Positions 1 through 8,819 are shown, counted from the first letter of the stretch. The stretch is 12,891 nucleotides of DNA from Actinomycetota bacterium (GCA_018894445.1 JAHIPJ010000187.1:1-12891), one strand, 5' to 3'. Notes: generated by a model from the letters alone, not told the origin. Program-made: numbers and translations.

Positions 1-698
1 ATATTTTAAAAGAAGCATATTTTAGAAAAATAAAATTATATGTAGACAGTGGCGTACTTATACCAAGGCCTGAAACCGAACTTATAGTGGAGAGGGTATT
101 TCAACTTTTAAAAAGTAATCTGGGAATGGGGAAAATCAATATTTTAGAGATTGGCAGTGGAAGTGGCGCTATTGCTATAAGCATTGCTTATGAGATTGGC
201 AAAGAATTAAAAATATCTGACTCCTCCTGGCAGATAATAGCAACTGATAATAATCCTGATGTACTGGAAATAGCAGAAAAAAATGCTAAAAGTATTCTTG
301 ATAGCAGCAAATTTGAGAACATAAAATTTATCGAATGCGACCTGGTACCGGAGAAGGATTCTGATTTTTTTAAACAGTACGAAAAAAAAATTAACATTGT
401 AATTTCAAATCCCCCATACATTTCTGAAGAAGATTATAAAAATCTGCCCCGGGAAGTAAAAGAGTATGAGCCAAAATCCGCTCTTCTGGCAGGTAAGACC
501 GGCCTGGAGGTATATGAAAAAATTCTTACCAGAATAAAGCCATACCTATCCCCCGAATTATGTTATATTTTATTTGAGATTGACCCCGAAAAAAGCGCCT
601 TGCTGAAGGGAATGTCAGAAGATATCATTAGCCCAAAGGAAATAATAGTAGATAAGGATTATAATCAGAGAGATCGTATTCTGGTAATTGAAGTATAA
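1..698 (+). CDS. prmC: Release factor glutamine methyltransferase PrmC (5' end outside window)
   Basis: PrmC methylates the glutamine of the GGQ motif in peptide-chain release factors RF1 and RF2, using S-adenosylmethionine in the cytoplasm. The reading frame is open from base 3 to the TAA at 696-698, so the N-terminal helical domain lies upstream. The first visible residues contain VLIPRPETE, the conserved segment that joins the N-terminal domain to the Rossmann fold. Then come the AdoMet-binding glycine motif EIGSGSGAIA, an acidic ATDNNPDVLEIA strand, and the catalytic NPPY motif (VISNPPYISEEDY, near bases 400-435) that holds the target glutamine. The C-terminus DYNQRDRILVIE is typical of PrmC. 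A GTG at 87 is internal and not the start, because the conserved motif lies before it. prfA is the usual upstream neighbour and may lie just outside. Family identity is secure. Confidence 0.94.
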   Translation, partial: ILKEAYFRKIKLYVDSGVLIPRPETELIVERVFQLLKSNLGMGKINILEIGSGSGAIAISIAYEIGKELKISDSSWQIIATDNNPDVLEIAEKNAKSILDSSKFENIKFIECDLVPEKDSDFFKQYEKKINIVISNPPYISEEDYKNLPREVKEYEPKSALLAGKTGLEVYEKILTRIKPYLSPELCYILFEIDPEKSALLKGMSEDIISPKEIIVDKDYNQRDRILVIEV

Positions 699-780
699 AT
701 AGCGGTGTTTGTTTTTTTAAATTTTAGGTGGTAGCATTTTACTAATTTTTATTTAAAAGTAAGAATATGCGGGAAAGAAA

Positions 781-2085
781 TTGAATCCAGCTTTAATCGC
801 AATAGTAATTTTTATACTAACATATGCAGGTATTGCAACAGAGAAAGTAAACAGGGCTGTAGTTGCATTTACTGGTGCTTTGCTGCTGGTTTTATTTAAT
901 ATTTTTGATATAAATGAGGCTATAGGATTTATCAGCTGGGAAACTATAGGGCTCCTGTTTGGTATGTTTATTATAGTTGCAGCTTTATCAGATGCAGGTT
1001 TTTTTACTTTTATAGCTCTTGTAATTGCAAGATGGTTGAAATATTCCCCTGGGAAGATGTTCATTTTTTTCCCCATAATAACAGCGCTACTTTCAGCTTT
1101 TATGGATAGTGTTACTGTAATGCTATTTTTTGCTACTCTAACCTACGAACTATGCAAAATACTGAAAATGAATGCAACTCCTTTAATAATTACAGAGGTA
1201 ATTATGGCCAATATTGGAGGATCTGCAACTATGGTTGGTGATCCACCTAACGTAATTCTGGGTTTAAAATTTGGTTATTATTTTAATGATTTTGTAATTC
1301 ATAATGCCCCCATTTCCATACTGGCTGGAGCGGTTACTTTACTATATTGTTATTTGGTAAGCCGGAAATCAATTACTTCATCTGAAAAGATACCGAAGAA
1401 AGAATTTGGAGAAATGGATCCAGCCGGAGCAATAGAAGATAAAAAACAGCTTAAAGTTGCATTGGCCGCATTTGGAACAGCAATTTTCTTTTTAATTACC
1501 CACAATTATATAAGAGAATATCTTCACATTCCACTCACAGTTCCTCTTGCTGCGATGATGCCTGCTTTTATTATGCTGACTATTCTGGGTAAGAGGTCGG
1601 AAAAAATTCTATTAAAAGTGAACTATGAAGTGATATTATTTTTTATGGGACTATTTATATTAGTAGGCGGACTGGAGCATACCGGGATTGTAAAGATAAT
1701 TGGAGGCTATATTGCAGGTCTTTTTAAAGGTAATCATATGGGACTTTTGAGCACACTTGTCTGGGGTTCAGGTATTGTCAGTGGAGTTATTGATAATGTG
1801 CCCTTTGCACTTTCTATGGCATATATTCTGGAAAATATTGTGAAGTTTGCAGGGGTTCCGGCGCTATCAATAATGGTCTGGGCAACCTCATTGGGTGCGG
1901 ATATAGGGGGTAATTTTCTTCCCGTAGGAGCTTCGGCAAATGTGGTAGCATATACTACGATGGAAAAAAGAGGTCAATCAATCGGATGGGTAAGGTGGAT
2001 GAAACTTTCAATACCGGCTACAATAATTGCACTTACTATTACCAATATTGGAATTTATATTAAATATATTACCGGGTTTTTTTAA
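781..2085 (+). CDS. ArsB/NhaD-superfamily ion permease
   Basis: This is a 434-residue polytopic membrane protein of the ion-transporter superfamily that includes ArsB, NhaD and the P-protein-like permeases. It is hydrophobic throughout, with about ten to twelve probable membrane spans. Family signatures are NIGGSATMVGDPPNV (residues 144-158), with a second related re-entrant motif later: SGVIDNVPFA (334-343) and GADIGGNFLPVGASAN (372-387). These pseudo-repeated segments usually form the substrate and ion site. The substrate cannot be told from sequence: arsenite, Na+/H+ exchange and organic anions are all possible. No arsR, arsC or arsA lies nearby, which argues against a dedicated arsenic operon. 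The start is TTG at 781: an in-frame TAA at 760 leaves no other start codon before the first membrane segment. The ribosome site (GGGAAAG) is weak and close. The gene stands alone, 82 bases after prmC. Confidence 0.87.
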   Translation: MNPALIAIVIFILTYAGIATEKVNRAVVAFTGALLLVLFNIFDINEAIGFISWETIGLLFGMFIIVAALSDAGFFTFIALVIARWLKYSPGKMFIFFPIITALLSAFMDSVTVMLFFATLTYELCKILKMNATPLIITEVIMANIGGSATMVGDPPNVILGLKFGYYFNDFVIHNAPISILAGAVTLLYCYLVSRKSITSSEKIPKKEFGEMDPAGAIEDKKQLKVALAAFGTAIFFLITHNYIREYLHIPLTVPLAAMMPAFIMLTILGKRSEKILLKVNYEVILFFMGLFILVGGLEHTGIVKIIGGYIAGLFKGNHMGLLSTLVWGSGIVSGVIDNVPFALSMAYILENIVKFAGVPALSIMVWATSLGADIGGNFLPVGASANVVAYTTMEKRGQSIGWVRWMKLSIPATIIALTITNIGIYIKYITGFF

Positions 2086-2202
2086 TCACCACCCTGTAAA
2101 TCATCTTTTTTAACCAATATTTAAATTGTCATCTTTTCCGGTCTTGAAGGTTTTTGTTAGATAAAAATTAATGATGAGCGATGCTGTCCTGTTGACTCAC
2201 GC

Positions 2203-2231
2203 AAAAGACACGTAAAAAAGACACGTAAAAA
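2203..2231. repeat. Two-copy 13-bp tandem repeat
   Basis: The 16-base string AAAAGACACGTAAAAA occurs at 2203-2218 and again at 2216-2231, giving a 13-base period over 29 bases. It lies just before the -35 box of the tRNA promoter. The core AGACACGT also occurs in reverse orientation inside the hairpin after the DUF5320 gene (11576-11583). Function is unknown. It could be a decayed palindromic repeat or an upstream promoter element. Confidence 0.6.
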
Positions 2232-2238
2232 GTACTGT

Positions 2239-2266
2239 TTGAAAAAAAATGAAAAATCATTATAAT
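2239..2266 (+). promoter_or_regulatory. Sigma-70-type promoter for the initiator tRNA
   Basis: TTGAAA (2239-2244) and a perfect TATAAT (2261-2266) are separated by 16 bases. Transcription would start near 2273, about 38 bases before the mature tRNA. The upstream region is A-rich, as expected of a strong stable-RNA promoter. Confidence 0.65.
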
Positions 2267-2310
2267 AGGTTTCTGCAGTAAGAAAGTTAATTGCAAATTT
2301 TCTAAAACAA

Positions 2311-2387
<77 letters not shown>

Positions 2388-2401
2388 AATTTTAAGACTA
2401 T

Positions 2402-2440
2402 ACCATAAATCCTATGGTCTGATATTTCTTTAATGTTTTT
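2402..2440 (+). terminator. Possible weak terminator after the tRNA
   Basis: ACCATA (2402-2407) can pair with TATGGT (2413-2418) across a five-base loop. T-rich sequence ending in TTTTT at 2440 follows. The stem is short and the T-run is displaced and interrupted, so this is a weak call. It is at the position where a tRNA transcript should end. Confidence 0.3.
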
Positions 2441-2490
2441 CAACTGGTTATAAGACAGATCTTTTTATTTATGGGATATTTTTATTAATA

Positions 2491-2519
2491 TTGATTTTAA
2501 ATTATAATTTACATATATT
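2491..2519 (+). promoter_or_regulatory. Promoter of the small lipoprotein gene
   Basis: TTGATT (2491-2496) and TATATT (2514-2519) are separated by exactly 17 bases. The predicted start point near 2526 leaves a leader of about 19 bases before the ATG at 2545. The match also explains why the TTG at 2491 should be read as a -35 box and not as a start codon. Confidence 0.5.
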
Positions 2520-2544
2520 TTTAAAACTTGTTTTTAAGTATAGA

Positions 2545-3015
2545 ATGAAAAATATTTCTTTTAAAAATCATAAATGCATAACTTTACTGGTCAGGAGCTT
2601 TTTACTGGTCTTAATCCTTTTTTTATGCATTAATTTTTCTGCGTGTACTATCTCTTCTAATATAAAAAGCTTCTTTAAAGAGAAATTTTCAGATGAAGGT
2701 GAAAAGGATGAGGTAGTTAAAATTGTAGATGTATTTTTTAATTTGCTTATAGATAAAGATTATGAGGAGGCATATTGGTATATAAGCAGTAAAGATAAAT
2801 CCCAAAAAAGCTTGGAAGATTTTTCTAACGAATTTAAAGATGTTACAGATATTGTCTCTATAAATAAAAATTGGGTTGAAATTAAAAACAATATCGCTGT
2901 AGAGGGGATGGATTTGACCGATTTTTATGACGGAGAAGAAAAGGTATTTAAAGACATCGAAGTATCTCTCGTAAGAGAAGAAGATGAAAGCTGGAAGATA
3001 GTATTTTGGAACTAG
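2545..3015 (+). CDS. Small predicted lipoprotein, NTF2-like pattern
   Basis: This 156-residue protein of unknown function has a clear lipoprotein signal. A basic N-terminus (MKNISFKNHK) leads into a long hydrophobic stretch (about residues 11-31) ending in the lipobox FSAC, with the lipidated cysteine at residue 34. The mature part is acidic and soluble. Its pattern of a helix (VVKIVDVFFNLLIDKDYEEA), a segment around WYISSKDKS and a terminal strand ending WKIVFWN resembles the NTF2-like/DUF4878 fold often seen in bacterial lipoproteins; this fold call is an inference. The ATG at 2545 gives a normal signal peptide and follows the promoter at 2491-2519. The in-frame TTG at 2491 would add 18 residues and lacks a ribosome site. 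No clear Shine-Dalgarno precedes 2545 either, so translation may be leaderless-like or weak. The role may lie in the cell envelope. Confidence 0.72.
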   Translation: MKNISFKNHKCITLLVRSFLLVLILFLCINFSACTISSNIKSFFKEKFSDEGEKDEVVKIVDVFFNLLIDKDYEEAYWYISSKDKSQKSLEDFSNEFKDVTDIVSINKNWVEIKNNIAVEGMDLTDFYDGEEKVFKDIEVSLVREEDESWKIVFWN

Positions 3016-3084
3016 AAAGATTGTAGGGTAAGAAATTAAGCCTGAAGATATAATTTATAAAAATTAGAACCAGAAAGGTACAAG

Positions 3085-3870
3085 TTGAAAGTATTATTTT
3101 TAGGAGATGTTTTTGGAAAGCCTGGAAGAGAAGTCTTAAAAAAGGAACTGCCTGCAATTATAGAGGAAAATAATATAGATGTTGTTATTGCCAATGGAGA
3201 AAATGCGGCAGGAGGAATAGGAATTACTCCGGAGATTTGCAAGACATTATTTAATATGGGAATAGATGTTTTAACCTCAGGAAATCACATTTACAAGAAG
3301 AAAGAAATATATGATTATATCGATCAGCAGCCCCGGCTTTTAAAACCGGCAAATTATCCCCCCGGGACTCCCGGAAATGGATATTATATTATGTCTGATA
3401 AAAGAAATAATAAAATTGCTGTAATAAATATTTGCGGAAGAGTCTTTTTAGAATATCTGGACTGCCCTTTCAGGTGTATTGATAGAATTTTGGAACATAT
3501 AAAAGGAGAGACTCTAATAATGGTTGTAGATTTTCATGCTGAGGTTACTTCTGAAAAAGTTGCTATGGGATGGTATCTTGATGGCAGGGTAAGCGCGATG
3601 GTTGGTACACATACTCATGTTCAAACTGCTGATGAGAGAATACTCCCTGGCGGAACCGCGTACATCACCGATGTGGGTATGGTAGGGCCAGGGGATTCAG
3701 TTATCGGAGTAAAGAAAGAAAATATAATTGAAAGATTTTTAAAGGTAATGCCGCAGAAATTTACAGTGGCAGAAGATGATTATATGATTAATGCAGTTGT
3801 GATTGATATTGATGAAAGAATCGGTAAAGCAAATGACATTAGAAGAATAAATTATGTAGCTACCAGGTAA
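3085..3870 (+). CDS. ymdB: YmdB-family metallophosphoesterase (TIGR00282 type)
   Basis: This 261-residue protein covers the usual full length of the family. In Bacillus subtilis YmdB is a dinuclear-metal phosphodiesterase acting on 2',3'-cyclic nucleotides, with effects on biofilm and motility gene expression. The metal-ligand series is complete: D8 in LGDVFGKPGR, E39-N40 in NGENAAGG, N67-H68 in SGNHIY, H151 in DFHAE, and H176/H178 in GTHTHVQT, one residue from the Bacillus positions at the later sites. The distal glycine-rich TDVGMVGPGDSVIG is also family-typical. The start is TTG at 3085, with AGAAAGG at 3072-3078 six bases before it; translation from there begins directly with the first beta strand, MKVLFLGD. 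In many genomes the gene follows rny (RNase Y), which is not seen here. Its true substrate in this organism is unknown. Confidence 0.92.
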   Translation: MKVLFLGDVFGKPGREVLKKELPAIIEENNIDVVIANGENAAGGIGITPEICKTLFNMGIDVLTSGNHIYKKKEIYDYIDQQPRLLKPANYPPGTPGNGYYIMSDKRNNKIAVINICGRVFLEYLDCPFRCIDRILEHIKGETLIMVVDFHAEVTSEKVAMGWYLDGRVSAMVGTHTHVQTADERILPGGTAYITDVGMVGPGDSVIGVKKENIIERFLKVMPQKFTVAEDDYMINAVVIDIDERIGKANDIRRINYVATR

Positions 3871-3889
3871 TTAATTCTTAACCAGTAGT

Positions 3890-5395
3890 ATGAGCTCTGA
3901 AATGAAAGAAATATATAGCTGCAAGTTTGCCAGAGATAAAATTATAATCAAAGCTTTAAAAACTATAGAATCCTACAGTATGATAAAAAGTGGGGATAGG
4001 ATATTAATTTCTATCTCAGGTGGACCTGATTCTACGTTTTTAACACATTTGCTACACCTAATGCGGCCGGTTTTGAACTTAACTCTTTTAGGCTTCTGTC
4101 TGGACCATATGACAAGAAATGGGGAATCTACAAAAGATGCTTTGTTTGTAGAAAAATTATGCAGAGAATTGGACATTGAATTATTCAGGCAAAAAATAGA
4201 TGTGGCGAGGTGGTGCAGGTCAAATAAGTTTTCTTTCCAGGAAGGAGCAAGAAAACTAAGAATGGAAAAATTACTGGAAATTTCTAAAGAAAACAATATA
4301 GAAAGGATTGCTACCGGTCATAATGCCGATGATAATATAGAAACTTTTCTTATACACCTTGTGAGGGGTGCGGGGGCAAGGGGTCTTTCCGGTATAAAAC
4401 CTGTCAGCGGGAAATTCATAAGGCCACTTATTGATATCTTCAGAAAAGATATTATTGCTTATTTAGATAATAAGAAAATATCTTATTGTGTGGACAGGAC
4501 CAATATTGAGAATATATATTTAAGAAACAGGGTAAGGAATATTCTCATTCCGTTTATAAGTAAACATTTCCTGGAATCTTTCAAATCTAATGTATTGAGA
4601 TCCATAAATATATTGAAGGATGAAGATGAATTTTTAAGAGAGTACTCGGTAGTTAAACTGGCTGAGATAGCTTCTATTGAAAAAAATGAAATCGGTAAAT
4701 ATGCTGCCTTGATTAAAATCCCTGTATTGAAAATTAAAGGAGAAGCCATGGCTGTGCAGAGAAGAATTGTACTGGCGGCAATAGAGATGATAAATGGTAC
4801 TCTAGAAAATATAAGCTTTAACAATATAGATGATATTTTGGGGATCTGTAGTTCAGGAGGAGAAAGCAAGGTCATCCAGCCAGAAGAGAAAATAAGGGTT
4901 TTTAAAATAGGCAGCTATATTTATTTTGTGAATGTTGATTATATCAGGCTTCTGCCAGGTGAGTTCAGGCAGTTTCTTAAAAGTGATGGAAAAGTAGACA
5001 CAAAGAAGAGCGGGAAAGAGATAAAAGTTGGAACAAAAATGAAGCTAAAGGATTTTAATCTGGAACTGTCTTCAGAGTTATTAAAAATAAGTAAGGATAA
5101 AATAAAATTTAATGAAGTTAAAAATACCGAGGCTTTTCTGGATTATGCAAAAATTAAACCTCCAATAAAAGTAAGAATCTGGAAGAAGGGGGATAAGTTT
5201 TATCCCCTTGGTATGCAGAAAGAGAAAAAACTACAGGATTTTTTTATTGATAGCAAGATTCCAATACATTTGAGAAAACTGGTCCCGGTATTTATAGACA
5301 GGGAAAAAATAATATGGGTGGGGAGGCACAGGATTGATAACCGGGTGAGAATAACTGAAGATACTAAAGAAGTTTTGCATTTAAAATTATTTTAA
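3890..5395 (+). CDS. tilS: tRNA(Ile)-lysidine synthetase TilS
   Basis: TilS uses ATP and lysine to convert the wobble C34 of tRNA-Ile (CAU) to lysidine, which lets it read AUA rather than AUG. AUA is common in these AT-rich genes. The 501-residue protein has the PP-loop SGGPDS at residues 43-48, the conserved GHNADDNIETF at 143-153 and LRNRVRNILIP at 211-221, which closes the catalytic domain. The middle region is helical. The C-terminal TilS domain (about 420-500) carries VRIWKKGDKFYPLGM, LQDFF and HRIDNRVRIT, so this is the long Bacillus/E. coli type. No strong ribosome site precedes the ATG at 3890. An in-frame ATG at 3902 is the alternative and would remove four residues. The gene lies 19 bases after ymdB and 50 before hpt, in the conserved tilS-hpt-ftsH order. 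Confidence 0.94.
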   Translation: MSSEMKEIYSCKFARDKIIIKALKTIESYSMIKSGDRILISISGGPDSTFLTHLLHLMRPVLNLTLLGFCLDHMTRNGESTKDALFVEKLCRELDIELFRQKIDVARWCRSNKFSFQEGARKLRMEKLLEISKENNIERIATGHNADDNIETFLIHLVRGAGARGLSGIKPVSGKFIRPLIDIFRKDIIAYLDNKKISYCVDRTNIENIYLRNRVRNILIPFISKHFLESFKSNVLRSINILKDEDEFLREYSVVKLAEIASIEKNEIGKYAALIKIPVLKIKGEAMAVQRRIVLAAIEMINGTLENISFNNIDDILGICSSGGESKVIQPEEKIRVFKIGSYIYFVNVDYIRLLPGEFRQFLKSDGKVDTKKSGKEIKVGTKMKLKDFNLELSSELLKISKDKIKFNEVKNTEAFLDYAKIKPPIKVRIWKKGDKFYPLGMQKEKKLQDFFIDSKIPIHLRKLVPVFIDREKIIWVGRHRIDNRVRITEDTKEVLHLKLF

Positions 5396-5445
5396 AAATA
5401 ATTCATATATGATTTAATAAAATTGTGTTTTTATTGGGGTAATTA

Positions 5446-6024
5446 ATGGGATTATATAAGTTTAAAAAAATTAATGGTGAAAAAGTCTTAATATATGACA
5501 ATATGAAAATAAAAGTACTTATAGATGAAAAGAAGCTGCGCAGGAGAGTCAGGGAATTAGGACAGGAAATCACCAGGGATTATAAAGATAGGGATCCTGT
5601 TTTAGTCTCAGTTTTAAGGGGTTCTTTTATTTTTATCGCTGATATTTGCAGGGAGATCAAAATACCGGTTACTTTTGATTTTATGGCTGTTTCAAGCTAT
5701 GGAAATTCTAAGGTAAGTTCCGGAATTGTAAGAATAACCAAAGACTTAGAATTCAGCATAGAGAATAAAGAAGTAATTATTATAGAGGATATAGTTGATT
5801 CCGGGAGAACTTTAAATTATCTGGTAAAGAATTTACAGGCAAGAAATCCAAAAAATATTGAAGTCTGCGCACTTTTAGATAAAGATGTTCCAAGAAAAAC
5901 AGAAAATAAAGTTAAATATAAAGGATTTGATATTCCTAATAAATTTGTGGTAGGATATGGCCTTGATTTTGAAGAGAAATACAGGAATTTCCCTTTTTTA
6001 GGGCATATTGAAAATGAACAGTAA
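5446..6024 (+). CDS. hpt: Hypoxanthine phosphoribosyltransferase
   Basis: The enzyme salvages hypoxanthine (and usually guanine) with PRPP to give IMP or GMP in the cytoplasm. The 192-residue protein shows the type I phosphoribosyltransferase pattern: SVLRGSFIF (about 55-63, the PPi loop), the mobile-loop region SSYGNS (83-88), and the PRPP-binding motif IIEDIVDSGRTL (112-123) with the paired acidic residues E114-D115. The C-terminal base-binding part KFVVGYGLDFEEKYRN (166-181) is typical. The ATG at 5446 has GGGG at 5436-5439 before it, and gives an N-terminal extension of about 19 residues over the common start. An in-frame ATG at 5503 would match the usual length but lacks a ribosome site. 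It sits between tilS and ftsH, as in Bacillus. Confidence 0.94.
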   Translation: MGLYKFKKINGEKVLIYDNMKIKVLIDEKKLRRRVRELGQEITRDYKDRDPVLVSVLRGSFIFIADICREIKIPVTFDFMAVSSYGNSKVSSGIVRITKDLEFSIENKEVIIIEDIVDSGRTLNYLVKNLQARNPKNIEVCALLDKDVPRKTENKVKYKGFDIPNKFVVGYGLDFEEKYRNFPFLGHIENEQ

Positions 6025-6069
6025 TTATATTATTATTCAGTAAGAAGGTAGATGAAAAATTAATTTGGT

Positions 6070-6075
6070 AAGGAG
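6070..6075 (+). promoter_or_regulatory. Ribosome binding site fixing the ftsH TTG start
   Basis: AAGGAG lies five bases before the TTG at 6081. No ATG or GTG lies near in frame, and the next residues lead straight into the first FtsH membrane segment, so the TTG is accepted as the start. Confidence 0.7.
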
Positions 6076-6080
6076 TTGTT

Positions 6081-8024
6081 TTGAATTTAAAAAATAATAA
6101 AGGTCCTAATAGTAGAGGATTTAAAAGTATAGCATTAGTAATACTGGTGATAGCTATTATGTTCTTGATCTTCAGAAATCCTCTTTTTCGTTCACCTGTA
6201 ATTAAAGAGTTTAATTTAAATGAATTTGTTGAAGCAGTAAATCAGAATAAAATAAGCACTTCAACACCAACGGTGATTAAAGGAGAGGATAAAATAATTG
6301 AGGGTGAATTAAAAGATGGGACTAAATTTAAAGTTTCATTTTTAGGAGATTATGATGTTACGCAATTGTTACTGGATAATGACTTACCCTTTAAAGTTGA
6401 TAATCAGAAACAATCTGTATGGATTCAGATTTTAGTAGGTGCCATACCTTTTATTATAATGTTTGGATTAATTTTCTTTATGATGAATCAGCTTCAGGGC
6501 GGAGGCTCTAAAGTGCTTCAATTTGGAAAGAGTAAAGCAAGATTGGTAGGTAAAGGTAAAAAAAGAGTTACCTTCAAAGATGTGGCAGGAGTAGATGAAG
6601 CTGTAGAAGAATTAAGAGAAATTGAAGAATTTTTGGAAAATCCAGGTAAATTTAAGGCTATGGGTGCAAAAATTCCCAAGGGTGTTCTATTATACGGGCC
6701 TCCTGGAACCGGGAAGACGCTTCTGGCAAGAGCGGTTGCAGGTGAAGCAGGTGTACCATTCTTTAGCATTAGCGGTTCTGAATTTGTTGAGATGTTTGTT
6801 GGTGTGGGAGCTTCCAGAGTCAGGGATCTCTTTAATCAGGCTAAGGCGAATCAACCATCAATAGTATTTATGGATGAAATTGACGCAGTTGGGAGACACA
6901 GGGGGGCCGGATTAGGCGGAGGCCATGATGAAAGAGAACAGACTTTAAATCAACTGCTTGTAGAAATGGATGGGTTTGATACTGATAGCACTGTAATATT
7001 AATTGCGGCTACAAACAGACCGGATATCCTGGATCCTGCCCTGCTCAGGCCTGGAAGGTTTGATAGGCAAATAGTTGTGGATAGACCGGATCTACTGGGT
7101 AGAGAGGAAATATTGAAGATACATGCCAGAGGCAAGCCCCTGGATAAAGGTATTAATTTAAAAAATATAGCCAAACAAACCCCTGGATTTACAGGTGCAG
7201 ATCTGGCCAACCTTTTCAATGAGGCGTCTCTTCTGGCAGCAAGACATAATAAGAAAAAAATAACCATGTTTGAGATAGAAGAAGCAGTAGAAAGAGTTAT
7301 AGCCGGACCTGAGAAAAAATCAAGAATCATATCAGAAGAAGAAAAGAGAATAATAGCCTATCATGAGTCAGGTCATGCAATACTTTCATATGTTCTTCCT
7401 CATACTGATCCTGTTCATAAAATATCTATCATTTCACGGGGGAGAGCGTTGGGTTATGTAATTACTCTGCCCGAGGAAGACAGATTTTTAAAATCTAAAA
7501 AAGAGCTTATAGATAATATTACACAGCTTCTGGGGGGTAGGGTTAGTGAAGAAATGAATTTCAACGATATAACTTCAGGTGCCCAGAATGACCTGGACAG
7601 GGCTACTAAAATTACCAGGAAAATGATTATGGAATATGGAATGAGCAAGAGATTGGGTCCAATTACTTTTAAAGGTGAAGAAGAAGAAGTATTCCTGGGA
7701 AAGGAAATTGCCTCAAGGCCTCATTATAGTGACGCGATAGCTTCTGCTATTGATGAAGAAGTCCATGATGTAATTATGGATAGTTATGAGATGGCAAGAA
7801 AGATACTTTTGAAAAATAAGAAGACTCTAGCTGATCTGGCCAATGAACTACTGATAAAAGAAACTCTCGGCAGAGATGAAATACTAAAGGTATTATCAAA
7901 AGTAGAAAGCCAGAAAAGCAAGAGAGTTGAGCAGCTGGAAGAAAAAAGTGAAGTTTTAGATACTAAGAGCACAACAGTAAAAACTATAAAAAAGAAAGTT
8001 GTAAAAGCAACCAGTAAAAAGTAA
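6081..8024 (+). CDS. ftsH: ATP-dependent membrane zinc protease FtsH
   Basis: FtsH is a hexameric inner-membrane AAA+ protease that degrades misassembled membrane proteins and regulatory targets. The 647-residue protein has the normal layout. A first membrane span (about 14-31) is followed by an extracytoplasmic domain (about 32-110) and a second span (about 113-136). The AAA domain has Walker A GPPGTGKT (206-213), the pore motif FVG (239-241), Walker B IVFMDEID (261-268), and the second region of homology [20 protein letters not shown] (310-329). The M41 protease domain has the zinc motif HESGH (428-432), with the third ligand probably D504 in [11 protein letters not shown]. The last 40 residues are lysine- and glutamate-rich and probably disordered, as in many FtsH proteins. 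All key residues are present. Its place after hpt is conserved in Bacillota. Confidence 0.98.
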   Translation: MNLKNNKGPNSRGFKSIALVILVIAIMFLIFRNPLFRSPVIKEFNLNEFVEAVNQNKISTSTPTVIKGEDKIIEGELKDGTKFKVSFLGDYDVTQLLLDNDLPFKVDNQKQSVWIQILVGAIPFIIMFGLIFFMMNQLQGGGSKVLQFGKSKARLVGKGKKRVTFKDVAGVDEAVEELREIEEFLENPGKFKAMGAKIPKGVLLYGPPGTGKTLLARAVAGEAGVPFFSISGSEFVEMFVGVGASRVRDLFNQAKANQPSIVFMDEIDAVGRHRGAGLGGGHDEREQTLNQLLVEMDGFDTDSTVILIAATNRPDILDPALLRPGRFDRQIVVDRPDLLGREEILKIHARGKPLDKGINLKNIAKQTPGFTGADLANLFNEASLLAARHNKKKITMFEIEEAVERVIAGPEKKSRIISEEEKRIIAYHESGHAILSYVLPHTDPVHKISIISRGRALGYVITLPEEDRFLKSKKELIDNITQLLGGRVSEEMNFNDITSGAQNDLDRATKITRKMIMEYGMSKRLGPITFKGEEEEVFLGKEIASRPHYSDAIASAIDEEVHDVIMDSYEMARKILLKNKKTLADLANELLIKETLGRDEILKVLSKVESQKSKRVEQLEEKSEVLDTKSTTVKTIKKKVVKATSKK

Positions 8025-8127
8025 TAAATAATAAATAAACTTTTATCTAAGTAAGCTATTTCAATATCCAAAAAATAACCAAACATTTTACAACCCGGCT
8101 TTTTGGTATTATCAGGGGAATTAAACG

Positions 8128-8148
8128 CACTATCTGTTAAAGATAGTG
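8128..8148. other. Perfect 8-bp hairpin in the ftsH-folE gap
   Basis: CACTATCT (8128-8135) pairs perfectly with AGATAGTG (8141-8148) around a five-base loop. No T-run follows, so it does not look like an intrinsic terminator. It could be an operator (a dyad for a dimeric regulator) or an RNA structure in the leader of the folate operon. The rest of the 225-base gap is AT-rich, with a TATAAT at 8219-8224 that may be a -10 box for folE but lacks a good -35. Confidence 0.45.
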
Positions 8149-8237
8149 GATTATATAGAAATTGCTTAAAATAATGATCATGACGTGGTTCTTTTATCAG
8201 ATTTAAATGGTTATTATTTATAATATTAATTTGGAAC

Positions 8238-8242
8238 AGGAG
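8238..8242 (+). promoter_or_regulatory. Ribosome binding site fixing the folE GTG start
   Basis: AGGAG lies seven bases before the GTG at 8250. It supports this non-ATG start over the in-frame ATG four codons later. Confidence 0.65.
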
Positions 8243-8249
8243 TTAACCA

Positions 8250-8816
8250 GTGGATAAAAAAATGATAGAAGAAGGAGTAATTTTAATATTAAAAGGCATC
8301 GGGGAGGATATAAACAGAGAGGGCCTCAAGGGAACTCCAAAAAGGGTTGCTGAGATGTATGAAGAAATATTTAGTGGGATTGGAGAAGATCCATCCGAAG
8401 AGCTAGGACCAATGTTTGATGAAGGCCATGATGAAATAATATTGGTAAAGGATATTCCGTTTTATTCTGTATGCGAACATCACCTGGTTCCTTTTGTAGG
8501 GAAGGCCCATATAGCTTATGTTCCCAATAAGACCGGGAAAATTATTGGACTTAGCAAGCTTACAAGAGTATTTGATATCGTGGCCAGGAGGCTGCAAGTC
8601 CAGGAGAGATTAACTTCAATAGTAGCGGATACTATTATGAAAAAAATCAAGCCCAGGGGTGTCATGGTTATTGTTGAAGCTGAACATTTATGTATGAGCA
8701 TGAGGGGAGTGAAGAAGTCAAATACTCTGACGGTGACTTCTGCGGTGAGAGGTTTATTTAGAGAAAACGCAGCTTCAAGAGCTGAAGTGATGGCACTTAT
8801 CAAACCAAATAAATAG
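8250..8816 (+). CDS. folE: GTP cyclohydrolase I
   Basis: FolE converts GTP to 7,8-dihydroneopterin triphosphate, the first step of folate synthesis, as a zinc-dependent toroidal decamer. The 188-residue protein has the normal length. The zinc ligands are C75 and H78 in [10 protein letters not shown] and C148 in [12 protein letters not shown]77 and the E145-H146 pair belong to the active site, and [21 protein letters not shown] (101-121, then T122) is the conserved substrate-binding helix. It is therefore the zinc-type FolE1 rather than the metal-flexible FolE2. The start is GTG with a good ribosome site. Only three bases separate its stop from folP, so translation of the two is probably coupled. 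It opens the folate cluster folE-folP-folBK. Confidence 0.96.
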   Translation: MDKKMIEEGVILILKGIGEDINREGLKGTPKRVAEMYEEIFSGIGEDPSEELGPMFDEGHDEIILVKDIPFYSVCEHHLVPFVGKAHIAYVPNKTGKIIGLSKLTRVFDIVARRLQVQERLTSIVADTIMKKIKPRGVMVIVEAEHLCMSMRGVKKSNTLTVTSAVRGLFRENAASRAEVMALIKPNK

Positions 8817-8819
8817 AAT

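Noticed and set aside
781..2085. Arsenite resistance operon
   Set aside because: The permease belongs to the ArsB superfamily, but no arsR, arsA or arsC is adjacent, so the substrate cannot be assigned.
2203..2231. CRISPR-like repeat
   Set aside because: Only two overlapping 13-base units, with no spacers and no cas genes nearby.
2491..2544. TTG start at 2491 for the lipoprotein gene
   Set aside because: The TTG is part of a good -35 box, has no ribosome site, and would put 18 extra residues before a normal signal peptide starting at 2545.
5503..5505. Alternative ATG start for hpt
   Set aside because: It gives the usual family length but lacks a ribosome site, while GGGG precedes the ATG at 5446.
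6622..6864. An 80-codon + strand frame within ftsH
   Set aside because: It overlaps the AAA domain of FtsH in another frame and is a by-product of the codon pattern there.
8025..8249. Tetrahydrofolate riboswitch before folE
   Set aside because: The conserved core of that riboswitch is not visible; only a simple hairpin is present.
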